Shown here one piece after another: positions 16,230 through 24,730 of a stretch of 27,357 nt of DNA. Source of the DNA: Egerieimonas sp900552095 (GTDB lineage Bacteria; Bacillota; Clostridia; Lachnospirales; Lachnospiraceae); contig CABREP010000028.1 in assembly GCA_902469965.1 (NCBI GenBank), positions 1-27,357 on the forward strand, given 5' to 3'. Below the pieces are notes generated by a model. The model worked only from the letters and a program-made list of their open reading frames with translations. It had not been told where the DNA came from and made no database searches. Both the position numbers and the translations under genes were made by a program. Numbering within the stretch: the first letter of the stretch is position 1; every line of letters starts with the position of its first letter.

Positions 16230-17105
16230 ATGGAATTTATAGAAATTTCAGCAAAGACAGTAGATGAAGCGATTACGAAAGCCTGTATCAGTCTGGAGAC
16301 ATCCAGTGATAATCTGGAAATTCAGGTAGTAACTGAAGGCAGTTCCGGTTTTCTTGGATTTGGAAGCAAACCGGCAGTGATCCGTGTAAAGAGAAAAACT
16401 CCGGAAGCGTCCTTTGAGAGTATTCTGAACGAGGAGGAAAAGCCGGCTCCGAAAAAAGAGGAGAAGAAATCAGAGAAGACTGAGCACTTTGAAAAGAATC
16501 AGGATCCTTCTGTCAGAGCGGCAAGACCTCAGAAAAAAGAAAATTTCAGAGAAAAAAGAACAGAACGTCAGGAAAGACCGGCGGAGAGAAATGCAGAGAA
16601 GCCGGTTCCCCGGGAGAGAAAAGTTGTAATCCGCTCTGAGGAAGAAATCCTGAGAATCCAGCAGGAAGCCAGAACATTCCTGGAAGGTGTGTTCAAAGCG
16701 ATGGAACTGGAAGTTGCCATTGAGATGAAGTATGATAAGGAGAATGACAACCTGGATGTGGACTTCTCCGGTGAGGATATGGGAATTCTGATCGGAAAAA
16801 GAGGACAGACTCTGGATTCTCTGCAGTATCTCACAAGTCTGGTGGTAAACAAGGAGGAAGGCGGCTATATCCGGGTGAAACTGGATACGGAAAATTACAG
16901 AAGCCGCCGTAAGGATACGCTGGAAAATCTTGCAAAGAATATCGCCTTCAAGGTGAGAAAGACAAGAAAGCCGGTATCCCTGGAGCCGATGAATCCTTAT
17001 GAGAGAAGAATTATCCATTCAGCTCTTCAGGGAAATAAATATGTGGAAACCTACAGCGAGGGCAATGAGCCTTATCGTCATGTAGTGATTGCTTTAAAGA
17101 AATAA
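16230..17105 (+). CDS. jag: RNA-binding protein Jag/KhpB (Jag-N, KH, R3H)
   Basis: The 291-residue protein has an N-terminal Jag domain (1-55, with the GFLGFGSKPA motif), a long charged linker rich in Lys, Glu and Arg (about 60-135), a type II KH domain with GKRG at 189-192, and an R3H domain around NPYERRIIHSAL (255-266). Homologues bind many RNAs and influence cell elongation and division in Gram-positive bacteria. It is 16 bp after yidC, the conserved arrangement. The linker is longer and more charged than in many homologues. Confidence 0.93.
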   Translation: MEFIEISAKTVDEAITKACISLETSSDNLEIQVVTEGSSGFLGFGSKPAVIRVKRKTPEASFESILNEEEKPAPKKEEKKSEKTEHFEKNQDPSVRAARPQKKENFREKRTERQERPAERNAEKPVPRERKVVIRSEEEILRIQQEARTFLEGVFKAMELEVAIEMKYDKENDNLDVDFSGEDMGILIGKRGQTLDSLQYLTSLVVNKEEGGYIRVKLDTENYRSRRKDTLENLAKNIAFKVRKTRKPVSLEPMNPYERRIIHSALQGNKYVETYSEGNEPYRHVVIALKK

Positions 17106-17120
17106 GAGTCCGATGAAATG

Positions 17121-17152
17121 GGGACGGGGGAACAAAAATAGTCCCCCGTCCC
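17121..17152. repeat. GC-rich palindrome, REP-like or terminator
   Basis: A perfect 11-bp inverted repeat (17121-17131 GGGACGGGGGA, 17142-17152 TCCCCCGTCCC) with a 10-nt loop lies in the 73-bp jag-mnmE gap, followed by TCTTGTGTC rather than a U-run. GGGACGGGGG...CCCCCGTCCC palindromes are known as dispersed intergenic elements in Firmicutes genomes; membership here is inferred. It could also dampen readthrough from jag into mnmE. Confidence 0.6.
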
Positions 17153-17178
17153 TCTTGTGTCAGAAAGGAAAAATAAGG

Positions 17179-18567
17179 ATGGAAGATACCATTGCGGCGA
17201 TTGCCACGGCCATGAGCCCTTCGGGGATTGGGATCGTGCGGGTCAGCGGACCGGAAGTAGTCAGGATTGTGAGCAGTATTTATCGCTCAAAAAACAGAAA
17301 AAAGAGCCTGGAGCAGGTGAAGAGCCATACGATCCACTATGGATATGTGATGGACGGGGATCAGGAAGTGGATGAAGTGCTGGTGATGGTGATGCGGGCT
17401 CCTCACAGTTATACCGGTGAAGATACCGTGGAAATAGACTGTCATGGCGGAGTTCTGGCGGTGAAAAGGGTGCTGGAGCAGGTAATATATGCAGGAGCCC
17501 GTTTGGCAGAACCGGGAGAATTTACAAAGCGGGCATTTTTAAATGGAAAGATGGATCTGTCCCAGGCAGAAGCAGTGATGGATATGATTCAGGCAAAGAA
17601 TGAATATGCACTGAAAAGTTCCATGAGTCAGCTGAGAGGATCGGTTCACCGGGCTATTGAGGAAATCCGGGAAAAAATATTATATGAAATCGCTTTTATC
17701 GAATCAGCGCTGGACGATCCGGAACATATCTCAATTGACGGGTATGGGGAAAAATTGAATGTGATTGTGGATGAAGTACTGGAAAAAACAGAGCGGTTGT
17801 TGAAAACTTCCGGAGACGGGAAGATGATCCAGGAAGGGATCCGCACAGTTATCGTAGGAAAGCCAAATGCAGGAAAGTCCTCTCTTTTGAATCTTCTGCT
17901 GGGAGAAGAGAGAGCGATTGTCACGGATATAGCCGGCACAACAAGAGATACGCTGGAGGAGACGGTGATGCTTCAGGGAATTTCTCTGCGCATGGTGGAC
18001 ACAGCGGGAATCAGAGATACCAGCGATCTGGTGGAGAAGATAGGGGTGGATAAGGCGAGAGCTTCTGTGGCAGAGGCAGACCTGGTTCTCTATGTGGTAG
18101 ACAGTTCGGTTCCTCTGGATGAAAATGATGATGAAATTACAGAACTTTTAAAGAAGAAGAAAGCAATCGTCCTGCTGAATAAAACAGATCTATGTCCGGC
18201 TGTGACAGAAAAGATGATGGAAGAACGGATGAGGCAGAGCGGGATGGATCACAGAGTTTTGTCTATTTCTGCCAGGGAAGAGAGGGGACTGGACCGCCTG
18301 GAGAAAATGATCCGGGATTTGTTTTTTGAAGGAGATCTTACCTTTAACGATCAGGTTTATATTACAAATGTACGTCATAAAAAGGAGCTGGAGGAGGCGA
18401 GGAGGAGCCTCTGTCTGGTGAAGCAAAGTATAGAAATGGACATGCCGGAGGATTTTTTCTCTATTGATCTTATGAATGCCTATGAAGCTCTGGGCAGAAT
18501 TATCGGAGCTTCCGGAGGCGAAGATCTGGTTAATGAGATTTTCAGTAAGTTCTGTACCGGAAAGTAG
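17179..18567 (+). CDS. mnmE: tRNA modification GTPase MnmE (TrmE)
   Basis: This 462-residue GTPase works with MnmG to install the carboxymethylaminomethyl group at U34 of certain tRNAs. The N-terminal formyl-THF-binding domain (1-120) starts MEDTIAAIATAMSPSGIGIVR; the G domain has G1 GKPNAGKS (227-234), DIAGTTRD, DTAG and NKTD; the C-terminus is the family-diagnostic FCTGK with the essential Cys. I place the start at 17179: the frame is open from 17113, but that extension reads through the palindrome and is not family-like. An AAAGGA site lies about 9 nt upstream. Confidence 0.96.
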   Translation: MEDTIAAIATAMSPSGIGIVRVSGPEVVRIVSSIYRSKNRKKSLEQVKSHTIHYGYVMDGDQEVDEVLVMVMRAPHSYTGEDTVEIDCHGGVLAVKRVLEQVIYAGARLAEPGEFTKRAFLNGKMDLSQAEAVMDMIQAKNEYALKSSMSQLRGSVHRAIEEIREKILYEIAFIESALDDPEHISIDGYGEKLNVIVDEVLEKTERLLKTSGDGKMIQEGIRTVIVGKPNAGKSSLLNLLLGEERAIVTDIAGTTRDTLEETVMLQGISLRMVDTAGIRDTSDLVEKIGVDKARASVAEADLVLYVVDSSVPLDENDDEITELLKKKKAIVLLNKTDLCPAVTEKMMEERMRQSGMDHRVLSISAREERGLDRLEKMIRDLFFEGDLTFNDQVYITNVRHKKELEEARRSLCLVKQSIEMDMPEDFFSIDLMNAYEALGRIIGASGGEDLVNEIFSKFCTGK

Positions 18568-18593
18568 AAGAACAGCAGAGTGGAGAAGACAAG

Positions 18594-20489
18594 ATGAAAA
18601 CAGTGGTGGAAAATTATGATGTGGCAGTTGTAGGAGCCGGCCACGCGGGCTGCGAGGCTGCGCTGGCAGCTGCGAGACTGGGCATGGAAACGATACTTTT
18701 TACTGTGAGCGTAGACAGTATTGCACTTATGCCCTGTAATCCCAATATTGGAGGAACATCCAAAGGGCATCTGGTGCGCGAGATTGATGCATTAGGCGGT
18801 GAGATGGGGAAAAATATAGATAAGACCTTTATCCAGTCAAAAATGCTGAATAAATCCAAAGGACCGGCTGTCCATTCTCTGCGGGCCCAGGCTGATAAGC
18901 AAAGTTATAGCAGAGAGATGAGAAAAGTGCTGGAAAATACTGACCATCTGACAATCCGGCAGGCGGAAGTGACAGAAATTCTGGAAAAAGAGGGGGCGGC
19001 AGCAGGAGTAAAAACCAGCTCAGGGGCGGTTTATCATGCAAAAGCGGTGATCCTCTGTACAGGTACTTATCTGAGAGCCAGATGCATTTACGGTGATGTG
19101 AGCACCTATACCGGGCCGAACGGTCTGCAGGCGGCAAACAGTCTTACGGATTCTCTGAAAAAGCTGGGAATAGAGATGTACCGGTTTAAGACGGGGACAC
19201 CGGCCAGGATAGACAGGAGAAGCATAGATTTTTCAAAGATGGAAGAACAGTTTGGCGACGAGAGAGTGATTCCCTTTTCTTTTTCTACGGATCCGGAGAG
19301 TGTACAGATTCCTCAGGTCTCCTGCTGGCTGACTTACACTAACGAGAAGACACATGAAATTATACGGGAAAATCTGGATCGTTCGCCGCTCTATTCCGGC
19401 ATGATCGAAGGGACAGGACCCAGGTACTGTCCGTCTATTGAAGACAAGGTCGTTCGATTTGCGGATAAAAACAGACATCAGGTATTTTTAGAGCCGGAAG
19501 GTCTGGATACTAATGAGATGTATGTGGGAGGAATGTCCAGTTCTCTGCCGGAGGATGTCCAGTATGAGATGTATCGTTCTGTTGCAGGACTGGAACAGGC
19601 CAAAATTGTGAGAAATGCCTATGCAATTGAATATGACTGTATCAATCCCAGGCAGTTAAATGCAACTCTGGAATTTAAAAATATAAAGAATTTATTTAGC
19701 AGCGGGCAGTTTAACGGAAGCTCCGGTTATGAAGAAGCTGCTGCTCAGGGATTAATTGCAGGCATCAATGCGGCGCTTAAGATCCAGGGGCGGGAGATGA
19801 TGGTTCTGGATCGTTCGGAAGCCTATATAGGAGTGCTGATTGATGATCTGGTGACAAAGGAAAATCATGAACCGTATCGGATGATGACGAGCAGGGCAGA
19901 ATATCGTTTGCTGCTTCGTCAGGATAATGCAGATTTGAGACTTCGCAAAAAAGGATATGAAGCCGGATTGATCTCTGAGAAACAGTACCAGGATCTTCTT
20001 CGTAAAGAAGAACAGATAAGAATGGAAGCTGAACGTGTGGAAAAGACAAATATAGGTGGAACACCGGCAGTTCAGGAACTTCTGAAGAAATGTAAAAGTA
20101 CGCCGCTTTCGTCGGGAAGTACCATAGGGGAACTGATCCGGCGGCCGGAATTATCTTATGAGCTGTTGGCTCCGATCGATCCGGAACGGCCTGATCTTCC
20201 TGAAGATGTACAGGAGCAGGTGAATATTAACATAAAATATGACGGTTATATTCAGCGGCAGAAAAAGCAGGTAGAGCAGTTTAAAAAACTGGAGATTAAA
20301 AAAATACCGGAAGATATTGATTATGATCAGGTTCAGAGTCTTCGACTGGAAGCGGTTCAGAAACTAAAACTGTACAAGCCCATGAATATCGGTCAGGCAT
20401 CCAGAATTTCCGGTGTTTCGCCGGCGGATGTTTCGGTTCTTCTGGTCTATCTGGAACAGAGGGGGAGAATGGAAAAGAATGAACTATAA
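18594..20489 (+). CDS. mnmG: tRNA uridine-5-carboxymethylaminomethyl modification enzyme MnmG (GidA)
   Basis: This 631-residue FAD-dependent partner of MnmE acts on U34 of tRNAs. The dinucleotide-binding GAGHAG is at 14-19, followed by LMPCNPNIGGTSKGHLVREIDALGG, the family signature with a catalytic Cys. The C-terminal helical domain interacts with MnmE. GGAG precedes the ATG by 8 nt, and 26 bp separate it from mnmE. The last 11 nt overlap rsmG. Confidence 0.97.
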   Translation: MKTVVENYDVAVVGAGHAGCEAALAAARLGMETILFTVSVDSIALMPCNPNIGGTSKGHLVREIDALGGEMGKNIDKTFIQSKMLNKSKGPAVHSLRAQADKQSYSREMRKVLENTDHLTIRQAEVTEILEKEGAAAGVKTSSGAVYHAKAVILCTGTYLRARCIYGDVSTYTGPNGLQAANSLTDSLKKLGIEMYRFKTGTPARIDRRSIDFSKMEEQFGDERVIPFSFSTDPESVQIPQVSCWLTYTNEKTHEIIRENLDRSPLYSGMIEGTGPRYCPSIEDKVVRFADKNRHQVFLEPEGLDTNEMYVGGMSSSLPEDVQYEMYRSVAGLEQAKIVRNAYAIEYDCINPRQLNATLEFKNIKNLFSSGQFNGSSGYEEAAAQGLIAGINAALKIQGREMMVLDRSEAYIGVLIDDLVTKENHEPYRMMTSRAEYRLLLRQDNADLRLRKKGYEAGLISEKQYQDLLRKEEQIRMEAERVEKTNIGGTPAVQELLKKCKSTPLSSGSTIGELIRRPELSYELLAPIDPERPDLPEDVQEQVNINIKYDGYIQRQKKQVEQFKKLEIKKIPEDIDYDQVQSLRLEAVQKLKLYKPMNIGQASRISGVSPADVSVLLVYLEQRGRMEKNEL

Positions 20490-21198
20490 TACAGAAAAAT
20501 TTGAAATTGGACTTCGGGAACTGGGAATTTCACTGGAAGAAAAGCAGATTCAGCAGTTTTTGCGGTATTATGAGCTTTTGACAGAATGGAATAAGGTGAT
20601 GAATCTGACGGGAATTACTGAATTTGAAGATGTGGTTGCCAAACATTTTGTGGACAGTCTGAGTCTGGTAAAAGCAATAGATTTAAATCAGGTAAGCAGG
20701 GTTCTGGATGTGGGAACAGGAGCCGGATTTCCGGGAATTCCCCTGAAAATTGCTTTTCCCCATCTGGAGGTGACGCTTCTGGATTCTTTAAATAAGAGGT
20801 TAAAGTTTTTAAACTGTGTGATTGAAGAACTTGCCCTGGAAGAAATCGTTACTGTTCATGGAAGAGCGGAAGACTTTGCCCGTCAGAAAGACTACAGGGA
20901 GAATTTTGATCTGGTTGTTTCGAGAGCTGTGGCAAATCTGAGTACCCTGGCTGAGTATTGTCTTCCCTACGCGAACATAAATGGCAAATTTGTTTCTTAC
21001 AAATCAGGAAAAGTAGAATCAGAACTGGAACAGGCGAAGAAGGCAGTGAAGATTTTAGGTGGAAGCATGGAACAGGATGTTCGTTTTGAGTTAATGGATA
21101 CGGAAGCAGAGCGATCTCTTCTGGTCATTCAAAAGGTAAAAAGTACACCGAAACAATATCCAAGAAAAGCGGGGATCCCGGCAAAAGAACCGTTATAA
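20479..21198 (+). CDS. rsmG: 16S rRNA (guanine-N7) methyltransferase RsmG (GidB)
   Basis: The 239-residue SAM-dependent methyltransferase modifies G527 (E. coli numbering) of 16S rRNA. The SAM-binding glycine motif is LDVGTGAGFPGIPL (76-89), then LLDSLNKRLKFL. NKVMNLTGI (38-46) is the family N-terminal motif. The ATG at 20479 overlaps the end of mnmG by 11 nt; the ribosome site is weak (GGAAAAG), so coupling to mnmG is likely. The frame is open back to 20413, but that part lies inside mnmG and is not family-like. The gene ends at a bidirectional terminator. Confidence 0.95.
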   Translation: MNYNTEKFEIGLRELGISLEEKQIQQFLRYYELLTEWNKVMNLTGITEFEDVVAKHFVDSLSLVKAIDLNQVSRVLDVGTGAGFPGIPLKIAFPHLEVTLLDSLNKRLKFLNCVIEELALEEIVTVHGRAEDFARQKDYRENFDLVVSRAVANLSTLAEYCLPYANINGKFVSYKSGKVESELEQAKKAVKILGGSMEQDVRFELMDTEAERSLLVIQKVKSTPKQYPRKAGIPAKEPL

Positions 21199-21205
21199 AA
21201 AGCAG

Positions 21206-21261
21206 AAAAAGGATACAGGCGGAAATGAAGTTTGCATTTATTTCCACCTGTATCCTTTTTT
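21206..21261. terminator. Bidirectional intrinsic terminator between rsmG and the hydrolase gene
   Basis: A long near-perfect stem (21206-21219 with 21247-21260, extended inwards by GGAAAT/ATTTCC-type pairing) is flanked by an A-run on the left and a T-run on the right. It ends the mnmE-mnmG-rsmG transcript on the plus strand and the convergent hydrolase gene, which stops at 21281, on the minus strand. Confidence 0.9.
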
Positions 21262-21280
21262 CTACTATATTGCGTACTTT

Positions 21281-22240
21281 TTAAAAGAAAATGTCTGCCA
21301 GAGCAGAAATTCTTTCCGGACATTCCAGCTGAGGAAGATGCTTTGCCTGATCCAGAATTTCTGTCTCTATCGAAGGATTAAGGGAACGATAGAGGGCAAG
21401 GGAAGCGTCGATACCGGGTTCCTTTCTTCCGCCTACGATAAAGATACTGTTATTTATTTTCTTAAGTCCGTGGGCAATATTATTGTAAATATATTTTCCG
21501 GCAATGCTGGCCTGAAGATATTTTCCCTGACCTTTGTTCAGATGAGAAGATTCATAATAAGAATCCAGCACAGTTCCATTTACATGGAAAGGGTTATAAT
21601 AGGCCTTTTCGGTAAAAAATAATTCTATAGACGATTTACTGTTCAGAATATTATAGAGCAGAGTTCCAATCAGCGGAAGTTCAAGCAGAAACTTAGCTGC
21701 TTTGGATTTTCGATCGGGAATCTGGTTGAGAACAGATAAATCAGAAGGATTGATCAGCATAAGTTTTCCAAAAATACTCTCGTCATTTACGCAGCTCATA
21801 ATAGCAAAGGAGGAAGACAGACCTGTTGCAATAACGTCTGTTCTCTCTTTGATGACATTTTTCGTGAAATCAGTCAAAAACTGTACATACAGGTAATTGG
21901 TGTATGTGATAGCAGGTTTTTGTGAACGTCCACAGCCGAGAAGGTCGAGACAGTAAACGGTATGTTTCTGGGCGAGTTGAGTTTTTAAGGATTGCCATTC
22001 TTCGCTGCTGGAAGAAGCGGTCAAATCATGAATCAGAAGAAGCGGACTTCCCTCGCCTTGCTTTGTATAGTAAATATCTCCGAATTTCCAGGAATACAAA
22101 TTAGATTCGGGGGTATTGCAGTTTAACAGATTTTTTAGAACCGCTGAAGAAGTAATATATTTATTTACAACATGAATGGCGGCTGCGGTAGAACCGGCCA
22201 GAACTGTTAGCTTGAGTAATCTATGCTTTTGATTTTTCAT
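21281..22240 (-). CDS. Membrane-anchored alpha/beta-fold hydrolase
   Basis: The 319-residue protein has an N-terminal signal anchor (about residues 8-24) and an alpha/beta hydrolase domain from residue 50. Visible motifs: oxyanion segment LLLIHDLTASSSSEEW (67-82), LDLLGCGRSQKP (98-109), nucleophile elbow GLSSS with Ser142, and candidate catalytic His301 in DQAKHLPQLECPE. The elbow departs from G-x-S-x-G, with Ser in the last position. The start at 22240 has GGGAGG 5 nt upstream; the frame extends to 22294 but overlaps the promoter. It is the only gene right of the origin facing the fork and it interrupts the usual rsmG-parA adjacency. The substrate cannot be told from sequence. Confidence 0.8.
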   Translation of the reverse strand: MKNQKHRLLKLTVLAGSTAAAIHVVNKYITSSAVLKNLLNCNTPESNLYSWKFGDIYYTKQGEGSPLLLIHDLTASSSSEEWQSLKTQLAQKHTVYCLDLLGCGRSQKPAITYTNYLYVQFLTDFTKNVIKERTDVIATGLSSSFAIMSCVNDESIFGKLMLINPSDLSVLNQIPDRKSKAAKFLLELPLIGTLLYNILNSKSSIELFFTEKAYYNPFHVNGTVLDSYYESSHLNKGQGKYLQASIAGKYIYNNIAHGLKKINNSIFIVGGRKEPGIDASLALYRSLNPSIETEILDQAKHLPQLECPERISALADIFF

Positions 22241-22265
22241 AACTGCCTCCCTGTCTTTTCTTTTC

Positions 22266-22294
22266 ATTATAATAGAAATTTGATGGCCAGTCAA
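22266..22294 (-). promoter_or_regulatory. Sigma-A promoter of the hydrolase gene
   Basis: On the minus strand TTGACT (22289-22294), a 17-bp spacer and TATAAT (22266-22271) are close to consensus, with a predicted leader of about 19 nt. The first parS site begins about 40 bp upstream of the -35. Confidence 0.88.
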
Positions 22295-22332
22295 GGAGAG
22301 GCAATCATAAGTTTTATGTATAGAAAAGCAGA

Positions 22333-22348
22333 TGTTTCACGTGAAACA
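22333..22348. promoter_or_regulatory. parS: parS centromere site 1
   Basis: An exact 16-bp match to the conserved ParB-binding palindrome TGTTTCACGTGAAACA. ParB nucleates here and spreads with CTP to organise the origin for segregation. It lies directly upstream of parA-parB. Confidence 0.97.
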
Positions 22349-22367
22349 TTAGAAGAATCGACAAAAA

Positions 22368-22383
22368 TGTTTCACGTGAAACA
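22368..22383. promoter_or_regulatory. parS: parS centromere site 2
   Basis: A second perfect TGTTTCACGTGAAACA, 35 bp from the first. It is flanked by five A on the left and six T on the right, making a 26-bp perfect palindrome (22363-22388) that would also fold like an intrinsic terminator if transcribed. Confidence 0.97.
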
Positions 22384-22413
22384 TTTTTTATGGCAATAGA
22401 AAATGAAAGATGG

Positions 22414-22419
22414 TATAAT
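22414..22419 (+). promoter_or_regulatory. Candidate extended -10 promoter for parA-parB
   Basis: TGGTATAAT gives a perfect -10 with the extended TG motif. The -35 position (22391-22396, TGGCAA) is poor, as is common for extended -10 promoters. It begins 30 bp after parS site 2, so ParB bound at parS could influence transcription. Confidence 0.5.
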
Positions 22420-22494
22420 GATTCCAGAAGTACAATGCAGAGGGAAATTATCCTCTGGCTCCACAAAGGGGAGAATTACACAGGAGAGGAGATG

Positions 22495-23274
22495 ATGATT
22501 TTGGGAAGAGCAATAGCTATTGCCAACCAGAAAGGCGGTGTTGGAAAGTCAACAACGGCAATTAATCTGGCGGCTTGTCTCGGAAAAATGGGACAGAGAG
22601 TACTGGTAATTGATATGGATCCCCAGGGAAATACAACAAGCGGTCTGGGAGTGGATAAAGAACAGGAAAACACAGTGTATGAATTGCTCCTTCAGGAATG
22701 TACACTGAAAGATTGTGTTCAGAAACTGGAATTTGAAAATCTTTCTATGATTCCGTCCAATGTTAATCTGGCAGCAGCAGAAATTGAATTGATTGGAACA
22801 GAGAGAAAAGAGTACATTTTAAAAACAAATATTGAACAGGTGAGGGGGGATTATGATTTTATTATCATTGACTGTCCTCCGTCTTTGAATATGCTGACAA
22901 TCAATGCCATGACTACAGCAGATACAGTGCTTGTTCCTATTCAGTGTGAATATTATGCGCTGGAAGGCTTGTCTCAGCTGATGCATACGATAGAACTGGT
23001 GCAGGAAAGATTAAATCCGGATCTGGAGATCGAAGGTGTTGTATTTACGATGTATGATGCAAGAACAAATCTGTCGCTTCAGGTGGTGGAAAATGTAAAG
23101 AATAATTTGAACCAGTCAATCTACAAGACGATTATTCCAAGAAATGTTCGCCTGGCGGAGGCGCCCAGTTACGGAATGCCGATTATTTATTATGATGCAA
23201 AATCTGTGGGAGCGGAGAGCTATAATCTGCTGGCGGAAGAAGTAATACATAAGGGGGATGAAGAATGGCAGTGA
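22495..23274 (+). CDS. parA: Chromosome-partitioning ATPase ParA (Soj)
   Basis: This 259-residue deviant Walker ATPase works with ParB-parS to segregate the origin and, as Soj, can modulate DnaA in Bacillus. Deviant Walker A KGGVGKST is at 13-20; IDMDPQGNTTSGLG and FIIIDCPPSLNMLT follow. The ATG at 22495 has AGGAG 8 nt upstream; an adjacent ATG at 22492 is also possible. The frame is open from 22390, but that region holds the promoter and has no ribosome site. The stop overlaps parB by 10 nt. Confidence 0.95.
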   Translation: MILGRAIAIANQKGGVGKSTTAINLAACLGKMGQRVLVIDMDPQGNTTSGLGVDKEQENTVYELLLQECTLKDCVQKLEFENLSMIPSNVNLAAAEIELIGTERKEYILKTNIEQVRGDYDFIIIDCPPSLNMLTINAMTTADTVLVPIQCEYYALEGLSQLMHTIELVQERLNPDLEIEGVVFTMYDARTNLSLQVVENVKNNLNQSIYKTIIPRNVRLAEAPSYGMPIIYYDAKSVGAESYNLLAEEVIHKGDEEWQ

Positions 23275-24203
23275 AAAAGGGAGGACTGGGGAAAGGTCTG
23301 GACACATTGATCCCTTCCTCGTCGCCAAAAAAGCAGGCAAAGGAAAAAGTATCTGAAAAACCGGAAATAAAAGAAAAAATTGTTGAAAAAGTAGTGGAAA
23401 AGGTAATAAAAGTACCGGAAGACACTAAAATTAAGATTACGGAGATTGAGCCGAACCGGGAACAGCCCAGAAAGGCATTTGATGAGGATGCGCTCCTGGA
23501 ACTGGCAGAATCAATCAAACAGTTCGGGGTTCTTCAGCCGCTTCTTGTGCAAAAAAAAGAGGACTATTATGAAATTATAGCGGGAGAGAGACGCTGGAGA
23601 GCGGCAAAGCTGGCTGGATTAAAAGAAGTTCCGGTGATCATTAAAGATTTCTCTGAGCAGGAAGTTCTGGAAATTTCACTGATTGAGAATATCCAGAGAG
23701 AAAATCTGAATCCGATAGAGGAAGCGGCGGCATATAAACGCTTGATGGAAGAATTTCATCTGAAGCAGGATGAAATAGCTGAGAGAGTATCAAAAAGCAG
23801 AACAGCGGTAACAAATTCCATGCGGCTTCTGAAACTGGATGAACGAGTACAGCAGATGATTGTAGATGAAATGATTTCTACAGGACATGCAAGGGCACTG
23901 CTGGCTTTGGAAAGTGGAGATCATCAATATACAGTAGCGATGAAGATTTTTGATGAAAAGCTGAGTGTTCGCGAGACAGAAAAATTGGTGAAGGAGCTTC
24001 TTAATCCGAAAAAGAAAAGAGAAGAAAAATTTTCCCAGGGAGCATTACTTGCATATCAGAGTCTGGAGGAAAAAATGAAGAGCATTATTGGAACTAAGGT
24101 GCAAATTCATCCGAAAGATAATAAAAAGGGGAAAATAGAGATAGAGTATTACTCTGAGAGTGAGTTGGAGCGTATTGTAGAATTATTTGAATCATTGAGA
24201 TAA
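23265..24203 (+). CDS. parB: Chromosome-partitioning CTPase ParB (Spo0J)
   Basis: The 312-residue protein binds parS and slides as a CTP-dependent clamp. After an N-terminal GLGKGLDTLIP motif (ParA-stimulating peptide) and a Lys/Glu-rich linker (22-50), the ParB/Srx CTP-binding domain carries GERRWRA (107-113) and ENIQRENLNPIEEA (141-154). The helix-turn-helix lies at about 167-188. The C-terminal 40 residues form the dimerisation region. GGGGG is 8 nt before the ATG. Only one ParB-type gene is present; no noc paralogue is seen in the window. Confidence 0.96.
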   Translation: MAVKKGGLGKGLDTLIPSSSPKKQAKEKVSEKPEIKEKIVEKVVEKVIKVPEDTKIKITEIEPNREQPRKAFDEDALLELAESIKQFGVLQPLLVQKKEDYYEIIAGERRWRAAKLAGLKEVPVIIKDFSEQEVLEISLIENIQRENLNPIEEAAAYKRLMEEFHLKQDEIAERVSKSRTAVTNSMRLLKLDERVQQMIVDEMISTGHARALLALESGDHQYTVAMKIFDEKLSVRETEKLVKELLNPKKKREEKFSQGALLAYQSLEEKMKSIIGTKVQIHPKDNKKGKIEIEYYSESELERIVELFESLR

Positions 24204-24214
24204 GGGGAAAGAAT

Positions 24215-24730
24215 ATGAGCAGCATTTTAGAACAGGCCGGGATTGATCCTGGAATACTTGTCATCTGCCTGCTGGTCGTGGTAATTGTCCTGATTGGAAT
24301 CACGCTCAGCCTCTATCTGAATGTACACCGACTGAACAGAACTTACAGTACATTTATGAAAGGGAGAGACGGGCAGTCTCTGGAAAAACAGTTTTCTCAG
24401 AAATTTGGCTATATCGATCGGCTGAAAGAACTAAACGATAACAATGCCTTTGATATTCAGGAACTGAAAAAAATTCAGGGGAAGAGTCTTTATAAATACG
24501 GCATTGAAAAATATGATGCATTTGAAGATGTGGGAGGAAAGCTGAGTTTTGCTCTTGCCATGCTGGATAAAAAGAATTCAGGCTTCATTTTAAATGCCAT
24601 ACACAGCAGAGATAACTGTTTCCTGTACATAAAAGAGATTGTAAAAGGGGAATCTTATGTGATGCTCAGCGAAGAAGAAGTGAAAGCGCTGAAAGCGGCA
24701 ATGGCATATGATAACAATGAAATTATGTAA
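24215..24730 (+). CDS. DUF4446 family membrane protein
   Basis: This 171-residue protein has one N-terminal membrane segment (about residues 14-35) and a cytoplasmic remainder with KYGIEKYDAFEDVGGKLSFALAML-type sequence, typical of DUF4446. Such genes follow parB in many Clostridia; the function is unknown. The conserved FEDVGGKLSFALAMLD segment suggests a small alpha/beta domain. It starts 11 bp after parB, so it is probably co-transcribed, and ends at the first of three TTATGTAAA repeats. Confidence 0.85.
   Translation: MSSILEQAGIDPGILVICLLVVVIVLIGITLSLYLNVHRLNRTYSTFMKGRDGQSLEKQFSQKFGYIDRLKELNDNNAFDIQELKKIQGKSLYKYGIEKYDAFEDVGGKLSFALAMLDKKNSGFILNAIHSRDNCFLYIKEIVKGESYVMLSEEEVKALKAAMAYDNNEIM

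Noticed and set aside
17113..17178. N-terminal extension of mnmE
   Set aside because: It translates through the GC-rich palindrome, and the family start MEDTIAAIA has a ribosome site at 17163-17169.
22390..22494. N-terminal extension of parA
   Set aside because: The segment contains the TATAAT promoter element and has no ribosome site; ParA proteins begin just before the KGGVGKST motif.
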